A DNA stretch of 64,000 nucleotides from Acuticoccus sp963704595 (GTDB taxonomy: Bacteria; Pseudomonadota; Alphaproteobacteria; Rhizobiales; Amorphaceae): positions 1,736,001 to 1,800,000 of the forward strand of contig OY969922.1 in assembly GCA_963704595.1 (NCBI GenBank). The letters run 5' to 3'. Shown here in pieces: positions 1-10,943 of the stretch. Positions within the stretch are counted from its first letter, which is position 1. Each line of letters starts with the position of its first letter. The notes under the pieces were generated by a model, which was not told the DNA's origin, searched no databases, and saw nothing but the letters and a program-made list of their open reading frames with translations. Made by a program: the position numbers and the translations under genes.

Positions 1-388
1 CGGTGCGGTAGGTCTGCTGGAGGATCAGCGACAGGCCCCATGTGGCGAGCAGCGTGTCGAGCGGTCGTCTGTAGAGGTGGCGGATGATGAGCCATTCGAC
101 CGCCATGCCGAGCGCACCGGCGGCGAAGAAGGCGAGGATCATCGCGACGAAAAAGTAGATGCCGAAGAGGGCGGGCAGATATTCGCTGAAAAGGCCGGAG
201 CAGAGATAGGTGACGTAGGCGCCGAGGATCATGAATTCGCCGTGCGCCATGTTGATGACGCCCATCTGGCCGAAGATGATCGCAAGGCCGAGCGCCATCA
301 GGACGAGGACGGAAAACAGGATCAGGCCGGCGAACCCCTGCATGGCAAAGATCGCGACGAGCTCATTGGAAGAATAGCCTTCGAACAT
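1..388 (-). CDS. urtB: Urea ABC transporter permease UrtB (N-terminal part, runs off window)
   Basis: This is the first 129 or so codons of an integral membrane permease of the branched-chain amino acid/urea ABC family. It reads from an ATG at 388 leftward off the window edge. The fragment starts MFEGYSSNEL and shows the family signature FGQMGVINMAHGEFMILGAY, followed by hydrophobic spans and the RPLDTLLATWGLSLILQQ block typical of UrtB/LivH. It follows urtA on the same strand with a 122-base gap holding a hairpin. The pairing with a UrtA-type binding protein is what makes urea, rather than amino acids, the likely substrate. The remaining urt genes would lie to the left of the window. Confidence 0.88.
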   Translation of the reverse strand, partial: MFEGYSSNELVAIFAMQGFAGLILFSVLVLMALGLAIIFGQMGVINMAHGEFMILGAYVTYLCSGLFSEYLPALFGIYFFVAMILAFFAAGALGMAVEWLIIRHLYRRPLDTLLATWGLSLILQQTYRT

Positions 389-455
389 GACCGTTACGCC
401 CCTGGCGGTTGGCGAAGAGGGCACCGCAGCGCGTGCGGCGGCGTGGCACGAAGCG

Positions 456-480
456 CGGACGGCGCGCGGTGCGCCGTCCG
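456..480 (-). terminator. Hairpin between urtA and urtB
   Basis: A perfect 10-bp stem (CGGACGGCGC / GCGCCGTCCG) with a 5-base loop lies between the urtA stop and the urtB start. There is no T tract on either side. It is therefore more likely a transcript-stabilising or partial attenuating hairpin than a full terminator. Confidence 0.55.
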
Positions 481-510
481 GCTCTGGTCAGGCGGCAGGG
501 CCGCCGAGGC

Positions 511-1785
511 TTATTGGTAGCCTTCGGGGAAGGGGTCCGGCTCGACGAGGTCGTCGGTCTCGTAGACGACCTCGTACTGGCCGTTCGCGAGCGCGTGGCC
601 GACGCGGGTCTTGGACCAGAGGTGATGGTTCTCGTGGATCCGCACGTAGCCTTCGGGCGCCTTGTCGAACTCGATGCCGGGGGAGGCCTCGCGCACCTTG
701 TCGACGTCGAACGAGCCGGCCTTCTCGACCGCTGCCTTCCACAGCCACGGGCCGAGGTAGGCGGCCTGCGTCACGTCGCCGATCACCATGTCCTCGCCCC
801 ACATTTCCTTGAAGGCGGCGACGAATTCCTGGTTGTTCTCGTTCGGCAGGCACTGGAAGTACTTCATGCAGGCGTAGGCGCCCTCGATGTTCTCGCCGCC
901 GATGCCGCGGATCTCGTCCTCGGTGACCGAGATGGTGAGGAGGAGGGGCGCCTCCTCGGTCATGTCGATGCCGGCCGCCTTCAGCTGCTTGTAGAAGGCG
1001 ACGTTCGAGCCGCCGACGACGATGGCGTAGATCACGTCGGGCTTGCGAAGGCGGATCTTGTTGATGACCGAGTTGAACTGGGTGTGGCCGAGCGGGTAGT
1101 AATCCTCGCCGACCACCTTGGCGCCATCGAGGAACTTCTCGATGTGCGCCCGCGCGATCTTGTTGGACGTGCGCGGCCAGATGTAGTCCGACCCCAGGAG
1201 GTAGAAGGTCTTGGCACCCTTCTCGCGGCTGACCCAGTCGAGACCCGCGATGATCTGCTGGGTGGCTTCCTGGCCGGTGTAGATGACGTTGGGGCTCTCC
1301 TCGAGTCCTTCATAGAAGGTCGGGTAGTAGAGGAAGCCGTTATACTGCTCGAACACCGGCAGCACCGCTTTCCGCGATGCCGACGTCCAGCAGCCCATCA
1401 CCGAGGCCACCTTGTCGTTGACGAGGAGCTTGCGCGCCTTCTCGGCGAAGGTCGGCCAGTCGGACGCGCCGTCTTCCTGGATGAACTCGATCTTGCGGCC
1501 GAGGATGCCGCCCTGCGCGTTGATCTGCTCGATGGCGAGCTTTTCGGCCTGGACCGAGCCCGTTTCCGAGATCGCCATGGTGCCGGTGACGGAGTGCAGG
1601 ATGCCGATGGTCACCGTGTCGTCGGTGACGGCGAGGCCGGTGGTGTTCACCTCCGCGGTGGGAAAGTCCTGCGCGCGCAGTGCCTTCGGCATGAAGAGTG
1701 CAGCGGACAGCGCCGCCGTGCCCATCATCATGTTGCGGCGGCTGAGCGGCATGAAGGGCCGCTTCGTCTTGTCTTGTTCGCTCAT
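511..1785 (-). CDS. urtA: Urea ABC transporter substrate-binding protein UrtA
   Basis: A periplasmic binding protein of 424 residues that captures urea or a short-chain amide for the ABC importer. The ATG at 1785 is chosen because a GAGGAGC ribosome site precedes it and it gives a clean export signal. That signal is twin-arginine-like, with SRRNMMMG followed by a hydrophobic stretch and an ALRAQ cleavage region. The mature part opens with VTIGILHSVTGTMAISE and contains GCWTSASRKAVLPVFE and NGFLYYPTFYEG, all characteristic of the UrtA/FmdD/AmiC branch of the Leu/Ile/Val-binding fold. It is divergent from the permease-kinase gene at 2056, so the sensor probably controls it. The in-frame extension up to 2007 is not needed. 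Confidence 0.93.
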   Translation of the reverse strand: MSEQDKTKRPFMPLSRRNMMMGTAALSAALFMPKALRAQDFPTAEVNTTGLAVTDDTVTIGILHSVTGTMAISETGSVQAEKLAIEQINAQGGILGRKIEFIQEDGASDWPTFAEKARKLLVNDKVASVMGCWTSASRKAVLPVFEQYNGFLYYPTFYEGLEESPNVIYTGQEATQQIIAGLDWVSREKGAKTFYLLGSDYIWPRTSNKIARAHIEKFLDGAKVVGEDYYPLGHTQFNSVINKIRLRKPDVIYAIVVGGSNVAFYKQLKAAGIDMTEEAPLLLTISVTEDEIRGIGGENIEGAYACMKYFQCLPNENNQEFVAAFKEMWGEDMVIGDVTQAAYLGPWLWKAAVEKAGSFDVDKVREASPGIEFDKAPEGYVRIHENHHLWSKTRVGHALANGQYEVVYETDDLVEPDPFPEGYQ

Positions 1786-1863
1786 CGTGCTCCTCGCATC
1801 GTGTTCGGTTGGCGAAACAGGGGCGCGGGGCGCGCCGCCGATGTGAAGGAGCATCGCTGAGCG

Positions 1864-1878
1864 TGTTGCGTCGCAACA
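1864..1878. promoter_or_regulatory. Perfect 15-bp dyad in the urtA/sensor divergent region
   Basis: TGTTGCGTCGCAACA is a perfect palindrome about a central T, 79 bases upstream of the urtA start. A 13-of-15 match (TGTTGCGTTGCAAGA) lies at 1995-2009 and a half site (CGCAACA) at 2025-2031. A second dyad, ATGGGT-N6-ACCCAT, abuts it at 1879-1896. This is a plausible operator set for the LuxR-type regulator at 5403. Confidence 0.5.
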
Positions 1879-1994
1879 ATGGGTGGTCCTACCCATGGCG
1901 CTAGGTATTTCTGGGGGGCATTCTGGCAAAAGCGGGCCGGCGCTCTGGCGGACTTTGTGCCGATATGCGCGCCGGGTTCGCGGCGACCGAATTA

Positions 1995-2009
1995 TGTTGC
2001 GTTGCAAGA
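1995..2009. promoter_or_regulatory. Second, imperfect copy of the TGTTGCG dyad
   Basis: TGTTGCGTTGCAAGA matches the perfect dyad at 1864-1878 at 13 of 15 positions and lies 47 bases before the start of the permease-kinase gene. A further CGCAACA half site follows at 2025-2031. The placement suggests one copy per divergent promoter. Confidence 0.4.
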
Positions 2010-2055
2010 TCCCTCAGCAGCGCTCGCAACACTGGGAGGCGTCCGGTTGGGCCAG

Positions 2056-3214
2056 ATGACGCGGGTTCACACGATCACGCGCCGCCGACGGACCTACAAC
2101 CAGTGGGTGGCGAACGAGACGCTGGAGGACTTCGCGCTGCGCTTCACCGCGCGGCGGGCCCGGCGCTGGTCGCCCATGCGGGTCGCCAACACGGCGCTGG
2201 GCTCGATCTCCTTCCTGGCGCTCGAAGCCATCGGCGCAGCGCTCACCATCTCCTACGGCTTCGACAATGCCGTCGCCGCGATGATGATCGTCGGCGCACT
2301 CCTCTTCCTGACCGCGCTGCCAATTTCCTACCATGCCGCCAAGTCGGGCGTGGACATCGATCTTCTCACCCGCGGCGCAGGTTTCGGCTACATCGGGTCG
2401 ACCATCACGTCGCTGATCTACGCATCGTTCACGTTCATCTTCTTCGCGCTCGAGGCGGCGATCCTGTCGCTGGCCCTGGAGTACTGCTTCGGCGTGCCGC
2501 TCTTCATCGGCTACCTCCTCAATGCGCTGGTGGTGATCCCGCTGGTGACGCACGGCTTCACCAAGATCTCGTTCTTCCAGAAATGGACGCAGGCGGTCTG
2601 GATCGTCCTCCAGGTCGCGCCGTTCGTCTGCGTCGCGCTGTTCGGCGACTTCTCGCTGCGCGAATGGGCGGCCTACACGCCGGAGGGCGACAAGGGCGGG
2701 CTCGACCTTTTGATGCTGGGCGCGGCCTCGGGCGTGGTGTTCTCGCTGATCGCGCAGATCGGCGAGCAGGTGGACTTCCTGCGCTTCCTGCCCGAGCCGA
2801 AGACCGCGCGGGAGCGGCGCCGCTGGTGGGCGGCGCTCATCGCCGCCGGCCCCGGCTGGTCGGTGCTCGGCGTCGCCAAGATGCTGGCCGGCTCCTACCT
2901 CGCGGTGCTGGCACTCTCCGCCGGCGCGTCCGCCGTCGATGCCGCGGACCCGACGCACATGTATCTGGCGGCGTTCCAGACCGCGATCGCCGACCCGCGC
3001 GTCGCCGTCGTCATCGTCGGCGTCTTCGTGGTGGTCTCGCAGCTGAAGATCAACGTCACCAACGCCTACGCGGGTTCGATCGCGTGGTCGAACTTCTTCT
3101 CCCGCCTCACCCATGCGCATCCGGGGCGGGTGGTTTGGCTCGTCTTCAACGTTCTCATCGCGCTGGCGCTGATGCAGCTCGGCGTGTTCGCAGCGCTCGA
3201 GGCGACGCTCACGC
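2056..3214 (+). CDS. NCS1-type permease domain, 5' part of a frameshifted permease-histidine kinase gene
   Basis: This reading frame encodes most of a nucleobase:cation symporter-1 (cytosine/purine permease type) membrane domain. Visible features are the N-terminal NETLEDFALRFT block, ANTALGSISFLALEAIGAAL, many hydrophobic spans, and SQLKINVTNAYAGSIAWSNF, the conserved substrate-site region of the family. Near base 3214 the homology moves by one base into the next frame (IYATVAVAWVGAI at 3215-3253). Without a correction this frame runs on as non-homologous sequence to 3558. The extra base looks like a recent mutation or a sequencing error. The ATG at 2056 has its GGGAGG element rather far upstream; a TTG at 2047 is better spaced and cannot be excluded. 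The gene is divergent from urtA. Confidence 0.78.
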
Positions 3215-5402
<2,188 letters not shown>

Positions 5403-5413
<11 letters not shown>

Positions 5414-6311
5414 GGACACCGGCAGCCTCGTCCTGGTGGTCGACGACGCGCCGGACACTCTGGCCATGCTGATCGACACGCTGGAGGAGGCCGGCCTCAC
5501 CGTCCTCGTCGCCCGCGACGGCGAGAGCGCCCTGGCGCTCGCCCGCCGCGTCGAGCCCGACGCGATCCTCCTCGATGCGGTGATGCCGGGGATGGACGGG
5601 TTCGAGACCTGCCGCCGCCTGAAGGCAGGCCCCGACGCCACCGCCGCGCCGGTGATTTTCATGACCGGCCTCTCGGGCACCGAGCACATCGTGGCGGGCC
5701 TCGCGGCCGGCGGCGTCGACTACATCACCAAGCCTGTGGACGTGGACGAGTTGATCGCCCGCGTCGGCGTCCACGTCTCCAATGCGCGGGTAGTGCGGGA
5801 GGCGCGCTCCGCGCTGGACGCGGTGGGCCAGCCGCTGATCGCCCTGTCGCGCAGCGGAGCGGTGACGTGGACCGCCGCCAACGCGGCAGCGCTTGCGGCG
5901 CCCGTTCTGGGGCAGAAAGGCCGCCAGTCCGTCGTCACCGATCCGTCGCTCCTCGCCTTCATCGACGAGGTGGTGCACACGGCGGTCTCCGCCGCGGGGC
6001 CATGGCGCGCCGCGAACGGGCGGCTGACGATGACCTATATCGGCCGCACCACGTCGGGCGACGTGCTGTTGCGGCTCGCGCCGGGGCTGGTTGCGGAGGA
6101 GGCGCGGCTGACGGAGCGGTTCGGCCTCACCCAGCGCGAGGCGGAAGTGCTCAACTGGATCGTGAAGGGCAAGTCCAACCGCGACATCGCCGAGATCCTG
6201 ACGCTGAACCCCGGCACCGTGAACAAGCATCTGGAAAAGATCCTGTCCAAGCTCGGCGTCGAGAACCGCACGGCGGCGGCGGTTTCGGCCGTTCGCGCGC
6301 TGGGCGCCTGA
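5403..6311 (+). CDS. LuxR-type response regulator
   Basis: A 302-residue regulator. The N-terminal receiver domain (LVVDDAPDTLAML, phospho-acceptor Asp in LLDAVMPGMDGFE, switch Lys in ITKPVD) is followed by a roughly 100-residue linker of no recognised domain. A C-terminal LuxR/GerE helix-turn-helix ends the protein (LTQREAEVLNWIVKGKSNRDIA, then TVNKHLEKILSKL). The ATG lies in an 11-base overlap with the kinase stop and has GGAGAAG in front, so the two proteins are translationally coupled and almost certainly partners. The likely targets are the urt operon and its own promoter, through the TGTTGCG dyads at 1864-2031. The last codons lie inside a strong hairpin. Confidence 0.9.
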
Positions 6312-6326
6312 GGCGGCGCCCAGCGC
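6297..6326. terminator. Perfect 12-bp hairpin between convergent genes
   Basis: GCGCTGGGCGCC and GGCGCCCAGCGC form a perfect 12-bp stem around a 6-base loop that contains the TGA of the response regulator. There is no T tract on either side. It lies between convergent genes and probably limits read-through in both directions, possibly with Rho. Confidence 0.55.
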
Positions 6327-6334
6327 TGTAACGG

Positions 6335-8587
6335 TCAGGCGATGAGGTGCTCGATCCGGATCGGGAAGCGGCGGGTGCGGATGCCCGTCGCGTGCCACAC
6401 CGCGTTGGCGATGGCGCCCACCGTGCCCGTCACGCCGATCTCGCCGACGCCCTTGATGCCGAGCGGGTTCACATGCGGGTCGTCCTCGTGCACCAGCAGC
6501 GCTTCGACGGAGGGGCAGTCGGCGTTGACCGGCACGTGGTAGCCGGCAAGGTCGGCGTTCATCGGGCGGCCGGTGCGGGGGTCATGGTAGCCCTCCTCGT
6601 GGAGGGCGAAGCCGATGCCCCAGATCATCCCGCCGGTGAGCTGGCTCTGCGCCAGCCTCGGGTTGATGATCCGCCCCGCCGCGAACGCCCCGACGAGGCG
6701 GGTGACGAGAATCTGGCACAGATCCGGGTCGACCTTCACCTCGGCGAAGACCGCGCCGTGGGTGAACATCGCGTACTCGGCCGCCGCCGCCTGATCGCGT
6801 GCGCCGCTGCCGTTGCCCTCGATCGTCGCAAGGCCGGCCCTTGCCATGATGTCGGCGTAGGCCTCGCTGCGGCTTTCGTCGTCGGCGCGGTAGAGGCGGC
6901 CGCCGCGGCCGACCACGCCCGCGTTGCCTGCGCCGAAGAGGGGCGAGGCCTCGTCGGCGGTGGCGATGTCGGCGAGCTGGCGCACCGCGTCGCTGCCTGC
7001 GGCGAAGATCGCGTTGCCGGCGGTGGCGGTGTGGCCCGAGCCGCCCGCGATCCCGGCGTCCGGCAGGGCGGAGGAGCCCGAGCGGAACTCCAGCGCGCTG
7101 CCGTCGATGCCGAGGCCGTCGGCGGCAATCTGGCCGAGCGAGGTCAGCGCGCCCTGGCCCATCTCGGACGCGGAGGTTTCGAGGAGCGCGGTTCCGTCGG
7201 CGCGGAGCGTCGCGCGGGCCTCGGCAGCGAACATCGGGCAGGGGAACATCGCGGTCCCAATGCCCCAGCCGACCAGCATCCCGTCATCGCTCTTCATCTG
7301 GCGCGGGGCGAGCGGCCGCCCGGCCCAGCCGAACCGCGCGGCGCCTTCCTCGTAGCACTCCCGCAGCGCCTTGGAGGAGAACGGCTTGCCGCTGGCGGGG
7401 TCCGTCTCGGCGTAGTTGGCGAGGCGGAAGGCGAGCGGGTCCATTCCTGCGGCCTCCGCCGCCTCGTCCATCGCGCATTCGAGGGCCGCCGAGCCGCTGG
7501 CCTCGCCGGGCGCGCGCATCGGCCCCGGCGTGCCGGTGTCGATCCGCACGCCGGTGTGGTGCATCGCCATCGCCGGGGTCGCATAGATGTTGTGCGAGGC
7601 GTTGGAGGCGGGCTCGACGAAGTCGTCGAACCGGCTCGTGGACGCCTCGGTGTCGTGCGACAGCGCGGTGAGGTGGCCATCCCCGTCCATGCCGAGGCGC
7701 AGCGCCTGCCGGGTGGCGCCGCGGTGGCCGACGGGGCCGAACATCTGGTCCCGCCGCAACGTCAGCTTCACCGGCCGGCCGACCATCTTCGCGGCCACGA
7801 TGGCGAGGATCGACGGGCCGACCAGGATCGCCTTGGAGCCGAAGCCGCCGCCGATGAACGGGCTGCGGACCAGGATGTCTTCCGCCGGAATGCCGAAGTA
7901 GGCGGCAAAGTCGGCCCGTGCGAAACCAACGGCCTGGTTGGGCATGTCGACGGTCAGCCTGTCGCCCTCCCACGCGGCGACGATCGCGTGCGGCTCCATC
8001 GCGTTGTGGTACTGGAACGGCGTCTCGATGACCGCCTCGATCGTTTTAGCGGCACTGGCGAGCCCGGCCGCGACATCGCCCTTCACCAGCGTCGCCGGGG
8101 CGCCCGGGCCGACATATTCCGGCGCAAACTGCGTGCCGTCGTCGAGGGTGACGTGCGGTGTCTCCACCTCATATTGCGGGGCGAGGAGGCGGGCGCCTTC
8201 GGTGGCGGCCTCCAGCGTCTCGGCGACCACCACGGCGATCGGCTGGCCGACATAGCGCACCGTGTCATCCTGCAGGACCTCGATGCGGAAGTTTAGCCGG
8301 TGCATCTTGTTCGCCGGATCGTGCGCGAGCGGCGGACGGTTGGCGGGCGTGATGACCTCGACGACGCCGGGGTGCGCCTTCGCGGCCGCGACATCGAGGG
8401 ACGTCACCCGGCCGCGGGCGATGCTCGCCGTCGCGTAGGTGGCGACGAGGAGCCCGTCCGGGCGGTTGTCGGCGGCGTAGGTGGCGGCACCCGTCACCTT
8501 CAGCGGACCGTCATGCCGCGTCTGCGGCTGGCCGGCGCTGGAGCCGAGGCGAACGTGGCGCGTGGGGAATTCCAGCGTCTCAACCAT
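6335..8587 (-). CDS. Molybdenum hydroxylase, molybdopterin-binding large subunit (PaoC/XdhB-like)
   Basis: A 750-residue catalytic subunit of the xanthine dehydrogenase superfamily, which hydroxylates an aldehyde or heteroaromatic carbon with water. It has the early KVTGAATYAADN block, FIGGGFGSKA (dioxothiomolybdenum site), KLTLRRDQMFGPVGHRG, TPGPMRAPGEASG and, near the C terminus, GVGEIGVTGTVGAIANAV containing the catalytic Glu. The RRDQMF-GHR and GEASG wording is typical of the PaoC/YagR branch rather than true xanthine dehydrogenase. The ATG at 8587 has AAAGGGA six bases ahead and overlaps the preceding gene's stop by eight bases. It is last in a three-gene operon; no XdhC/PaoD maturation gene follows. 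Confidence 0.9.
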   Translation of the reverse strand: MVETLEFPTRHVRLGSSAGQPQTRHDGPLKVTGAATYAADNRPDGLLVATYATASIARGRVTSLDVAAAKAHPGVVEVITPANRPPLAHDPANKMHRLNFRIEVLQDDTVRYVGQPIAVVVAETLEAATEGARLLAPQYEVETPHVTLDDGTQFAPEYVGPGAPATLVKGDVAAGLASAAKTIEAVIETPFQYHNAMEPHAIVAAWEGDRLTVDMPNQAVGFARADFAAYFGIPAEDILVRSPFIGGGFGSKAILVGPSILAIVAAKMVGRPVKLTLRRDQMFGPVGHRGATRQALRLGMDGDGHLTALSHDTEASTSRFDDFVEPASNASHNIYATPAMAMHHTGVRIDTGTPGPMRAPGEASGSAALECAMDEAAEAAGMDPLAFRLANYAETDPASGKPFSSKALRECYEEGAARFGWAGRPLAPRQMKSDDGMLVGWGIGTAMFPCPMFAAEARATLRADGTALLETSASEMGQGALTSLGQIAADGLGIDGSALEFRSGSSALPDAGIAGGSGHTATAGNAIFAAGSDAVRQLADIATADEASPLFGAGNAGVVGRGGRLYRADDESRSEAYADIMARAGLATIEGNGSGARDQAAAAEYAMFTHGAVFAEVKVDPDLCQILVTRLVGAFAAGRIINPRLAQSQLTGGMIWGIGFALHEEGYHDPRTGRPMNADLAGYHVPVNADCPSVEALLVHEDDPHVNPLGIKGVGEIGVTGTVGAIANAVWHATGIRTRRFPIRIEHLIA

Positions 8588-9638
8588 GGGCATTCCCTTT
8601 TTCGGCAGGGGTGAAGACTGAGCCGGGAAGGGCCGGCATGGTGGCCGGTGTTCCGGCAGCGGCCATCGCCAGCGCGCGGGCGGTGGTGCGGATCGCAAGT
8701 TCGATCTTGTAGGCGTTGTCGCCGGACGGCCTGGCGCCTTCGAGCGCAGCCTCGGCGGCGCGGCGGAAGTTCGCCTCCGTCGGCTCGGCGCCGGCGAGGA
8801 GCGCCTCGGCCTCCCGCGCGCGCCACGGCTTCGCGGCGACCCCGCCGAGCGCGATCCGCGCTCCGGCGATCCGGCCGCCGTCCATCGACAGGGCGGCCGC
8901 GGCCGACACCAGCGCGAACGCGTAGGACGTCCGCTCGCGGACCTTGAGGTAGCGTGCGTTGGCGGCGAACGCCCTGGCGGACGCGGGGATGCGCACGGCG
9001 GTGATGATCTCGCCTGCGCCAAGCGCCGTCCGGTCCGACGGATCGCCTCCGGGGAGGTTGTGGAACGCCTCGGCAGCAATCTCGCGCGCGCCGTTCGGTC
9101 CCTCGATCTCGACGACCGCGTCGAGTGCGACCAGCGGCACCGCGAAGTCCGACGGGTTGGTGGCGATGCAGGCGTCCGACCAGCCGAGGATGGCGTGGCC
9201 GCGCGTGTCGCCGCCCTTCGCGTCGCAGCCTGCGCCGTTATGGCGGCAGTTGCAGGCGCTGTGCGGGTCGTAGAAGTAGGCGCAGCGGGTGTGCTGCATC
9301 AGGTTGCCGCCGACGGTGGCGGCATTGCGCAGCTGCGGCGACGCACCCGAGAGGAGCGCCTCGGCGACTGCGGGCGCGCCCTCGCGGAGCGATGCATCCC
9401 GCGCCAGCGCGGCGTTGGTGACGAGGGCGCCGATGCGGATGTCGCCGCCGGGCAGCGTCTCGATCGCGCCGAGTTCGGGAAGGTGCGTGATGTCGACGAT
9501 GCGGGCGGGCTGGGTGACGCCGGCCTTCATCAGGTCGAGGAGGTTGGTGCCGCCGGCGAGGTAGGCGGCGCCGGGGCCGGACGCTGCCGCGACGGCCTCG
9601 GAGACCGACGACGGGCGGACATAGTCGAACACGTTCAT
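8580..9638 (-). CDS. Molybdenum hydroxylase, FAD-binding subunit with extra cysteine loop (PaoB-like)
   Basis: A 352-residue FAD subunit (CO-dehydrogenase flavoprotein fold) that passes electrons from the iron-sulfur subunit to an acceptor. YLAGGTNLLDLMKAG and GASPQLRNAATVGGNLMQHTRC are the FAD-binding signatures. The segment RCAYFYDPHSACNCRHNGAG and the Cys a few residues on, followed by HAILGWSDACIATNPSD, correspond to the loop that carries a 4Fe-4S cluster in E. coli PaoB. This cluster is absent from ordinary xanthine dehydrogenases. Start and stop overlap the neighbours by ATGA and eight bases, so all three subunits are translationally coupled. Confidence 0.88.
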   Translation of the reverse strand: MNVFDYVRPSSVSEAVAAASGPGAAYLAGGTNLLDLMKAGVTQPARIVDITHLPELGAIETLPGGDIRIGALVTNAALARDASLREGAPAVAEALLSGASPQLRNAATVGGNLMQHTRCAYFYDPHSACNCRHNGAGCDAKGGDTRGHAILGWSDACIATNPSDFAVPLVALDAVVEIEGPNGAREIAAEAFHNLPGGDPSDRTALGAGEIITAVRIPASARAFAANARYLKVRERTSYAFALVSAAAALSMDGGRIAGARIALGGVAAKPWRAREAEALLAGAEPTEANFRRAAEAALEGARPSGDNAYKIELAIRTTARALAMAAAGTPATMPALPGSVFTPAEKGNAHG

Positions 9639-10123
9639 GCGCGGTCTCCGCCAGCCATGCGGCGCTGCGCGTCGCGCACCGCTTCGGTGATGCCGGGGTA
9701 GGCGGCGCAGCGGCAGAGATTGCCGCTCATCCCCTCGCGGATGCGGGCCGGGTCGTCGCCCGCCTCTCCCTCGGCGATGAGGCCGACGGCGCTCATCACC
9801 TGGCCGGGCGTGCAGTAGCCGCACTGGAAGCCGTCGTGCTCGACGAACGCGGCCTGCACCGGGTGCAGTGCGCCGTCCGCGGCAAGGCCTTCGATGGTGG
9901 TGATTTCGGCGCCGTCGGCGCTAAGGGCGAGGGTGAGGCAGCTGTTCACGCGGCGGCCGTCGACGAGGACGGTGCAGGCGCCGCACTGGCCCCGGTCGCA
10001 GCCCTTCTTGGTGCCGGTGAGGCCGATCCGCTCACGCAGGACGTCGAGAAGGGTCGGGCGGGGATCTTCGAGATGGACCTCGTGGAGGTGGCCGTTTACG
10101 GTCAGACGCAGGGAATGGGTCAC
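9635..10123 (-). CDS. Molybdenum hydroxylase, 2Fe-2S subunit (PaoA-like, without Tat signal)
   Basis: A 162-residue electron-transfer subunit with two 2Fe-2S clusters. The plant-ferredoxin-like N-terminal domain shows GCDRGQCGACTVLVDGRRVNSC. The C-terminal domain shows QCGYCTPGQVMSA and GNLCRCAAYPGI. The start is GTG at 10123 with GGAGG six bases ahead; an overlapping ATG two bases upstream is out of frame. The protein begins directly with the ferredoxin fold (MTHSLRLTVNGH) and lacks the twin-arginine leader of periplasmic PaoA, so the enzyme is predicted to be cytoplasmic. It is the first gene of the operon and divergent from a TetR gene. Confidence 0.9.
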   Translation of the reverse strand: MTHSLRLTVNGHLHEVHLEDPRPTLLDVLRERIGLTGTKKGCDRGQCGACTVLVDGRRVNSCLTLALSADGAEITTIEGLAADGALHPVQAAFVEHDGFQCGYCTPGQVMSAVGLIAEGEAGDDPARIREGMSGNLCRCAAYPGITEAVRDAQRRMAGGDRA

Positions 10124-10228
10124 ATGGTCCCTCCATGGTAAAGCGTCGTCTGCGGGCGATTTTGTAATCGTGGTGGCGGGCAGGTCGCACCGTGGGACGG
10201 TGCAGGAGCTGGCCTGCCGCGTTATATA

Positions 10229-10243
10229 CGGAGGGTGCCTCCG
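10229..10243. promoter_or_regulatory. Candidate TetR operator
   Basis: CGGAGG-GTG-CCTCCG is a perfect 6+6 dyad with a 3-base centre. It follows an AT-rich TTATATA and sits between the hydroxylase operon (start 10123) and the divergent TetR gene (start 10270). This is the expected place for autoregulation and repression of both units. Confidence 0.5.
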
Positions 10244-10269
10244 CTTTCAAGCTGGAGTTATTCTTTTTC

Positions 10270-10860
10270 GTGTCGGAATCCGTCCAGAAGCCGCCAAAGC
10301 GCAAGCCGCGCGCCGATTCCGTGCGCAATCGCGAGCGTCTGCTGGAAGCCGCGCGCGCGATCTTCGCCGCCGGCGGGCCGGAAGCGAGCCTCGAGGCCGT
10401 GGCGCGCAAGGCCGGCGTCGGAATCGGCACGCTCTACCGTCATTTCCCGACGCGGGAGGCGTTGTTTCAGGACGTCTACCGGCGCGAAGCGGACGAGCTT
10501 GCCGAACTCGCCGCGCGACTTGTGAAGGACGAGCCTCCGCTCGATGCGCTGCGGACGTGGCTGAAGGCCTCGGTGCGGATGGTGGCGACCAAGAAGGGGA
10601 TGATCACGGCGCTCAGCCCGGCGTTCGACTGCGGCTTCACCCAGATCCAGGATACCGCCGCGCTGAACCTCAACTCGCTCACGATGCTGATGGAGCGGGC
10701 GCAGGCGGCGGGCGCCATCCGGGGCGACGTGCCGCCGGAAGAGGTCTTCGGCGCGCTGTTCGGCCTCTGCCACGCGATCGAGCAGCCCGGCCGCTTGCCG
10801 GGGGTCCTGCGCCTGATCGACGTCTTCGTCGACGGGCTCGCCACCGCTCCGGCGACCTAG
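10270..10860 (+). CDS. TetR/AcrR family regulator of the adjacent hydroxylase operon
   Basis: A 196-residue repressor-type protein. The N-terminal helix-turn-helix runs from RNRERLLEAARAIFAAGG through VARKAGVGIGTLYRHFPTREAL, a textbook TetR DNA-binding domain. The rest is the helical ligand-binding and dimerisation part with no recognisable effector class. I chose the GTG at 10270, which starts MSESVQKPPKRKPRADS; the 78 bases upstream in frame code for nothing conserved. It is divergent from the molybdenum hydroxylase genes with a palindromic site between them, so it most likely represses them until an aldehyde or heterocycle binds. Confidence 0.85.
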   Translation: MSESVQKPPKRKPRADSVRNRERLLEAARAIFAAGGPEASLEAVARKAGVGIGTLYRHFPTREALFQDVYRREADELAELAARLVKDEPPLDALRTWLKASVRMVATKKGMITALSPAFDCGFTQIQDTAALNLNSLTMLMERAQAAGAIRGDVPPEEVFGALFGLCHAIEQPGRLPGVLRLIDVFVDGLATAPAT

Positions 10861-10943
10861 GCGGCGCGTGAAAAACAATTGCAAAAACCGCGTGATGGTT
10901 GTTGCGTCGAGAAGCTGATTTTGCGGCAGATCGAGGGACGACG

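Noticed and set aside
10900..10910. TGTTGCGTCGA, resembling the urt-region dyad, upstream of the cupin gene
   Set aside because: Only one arm matches and the second arm is absent, so it is probably a chance half site.
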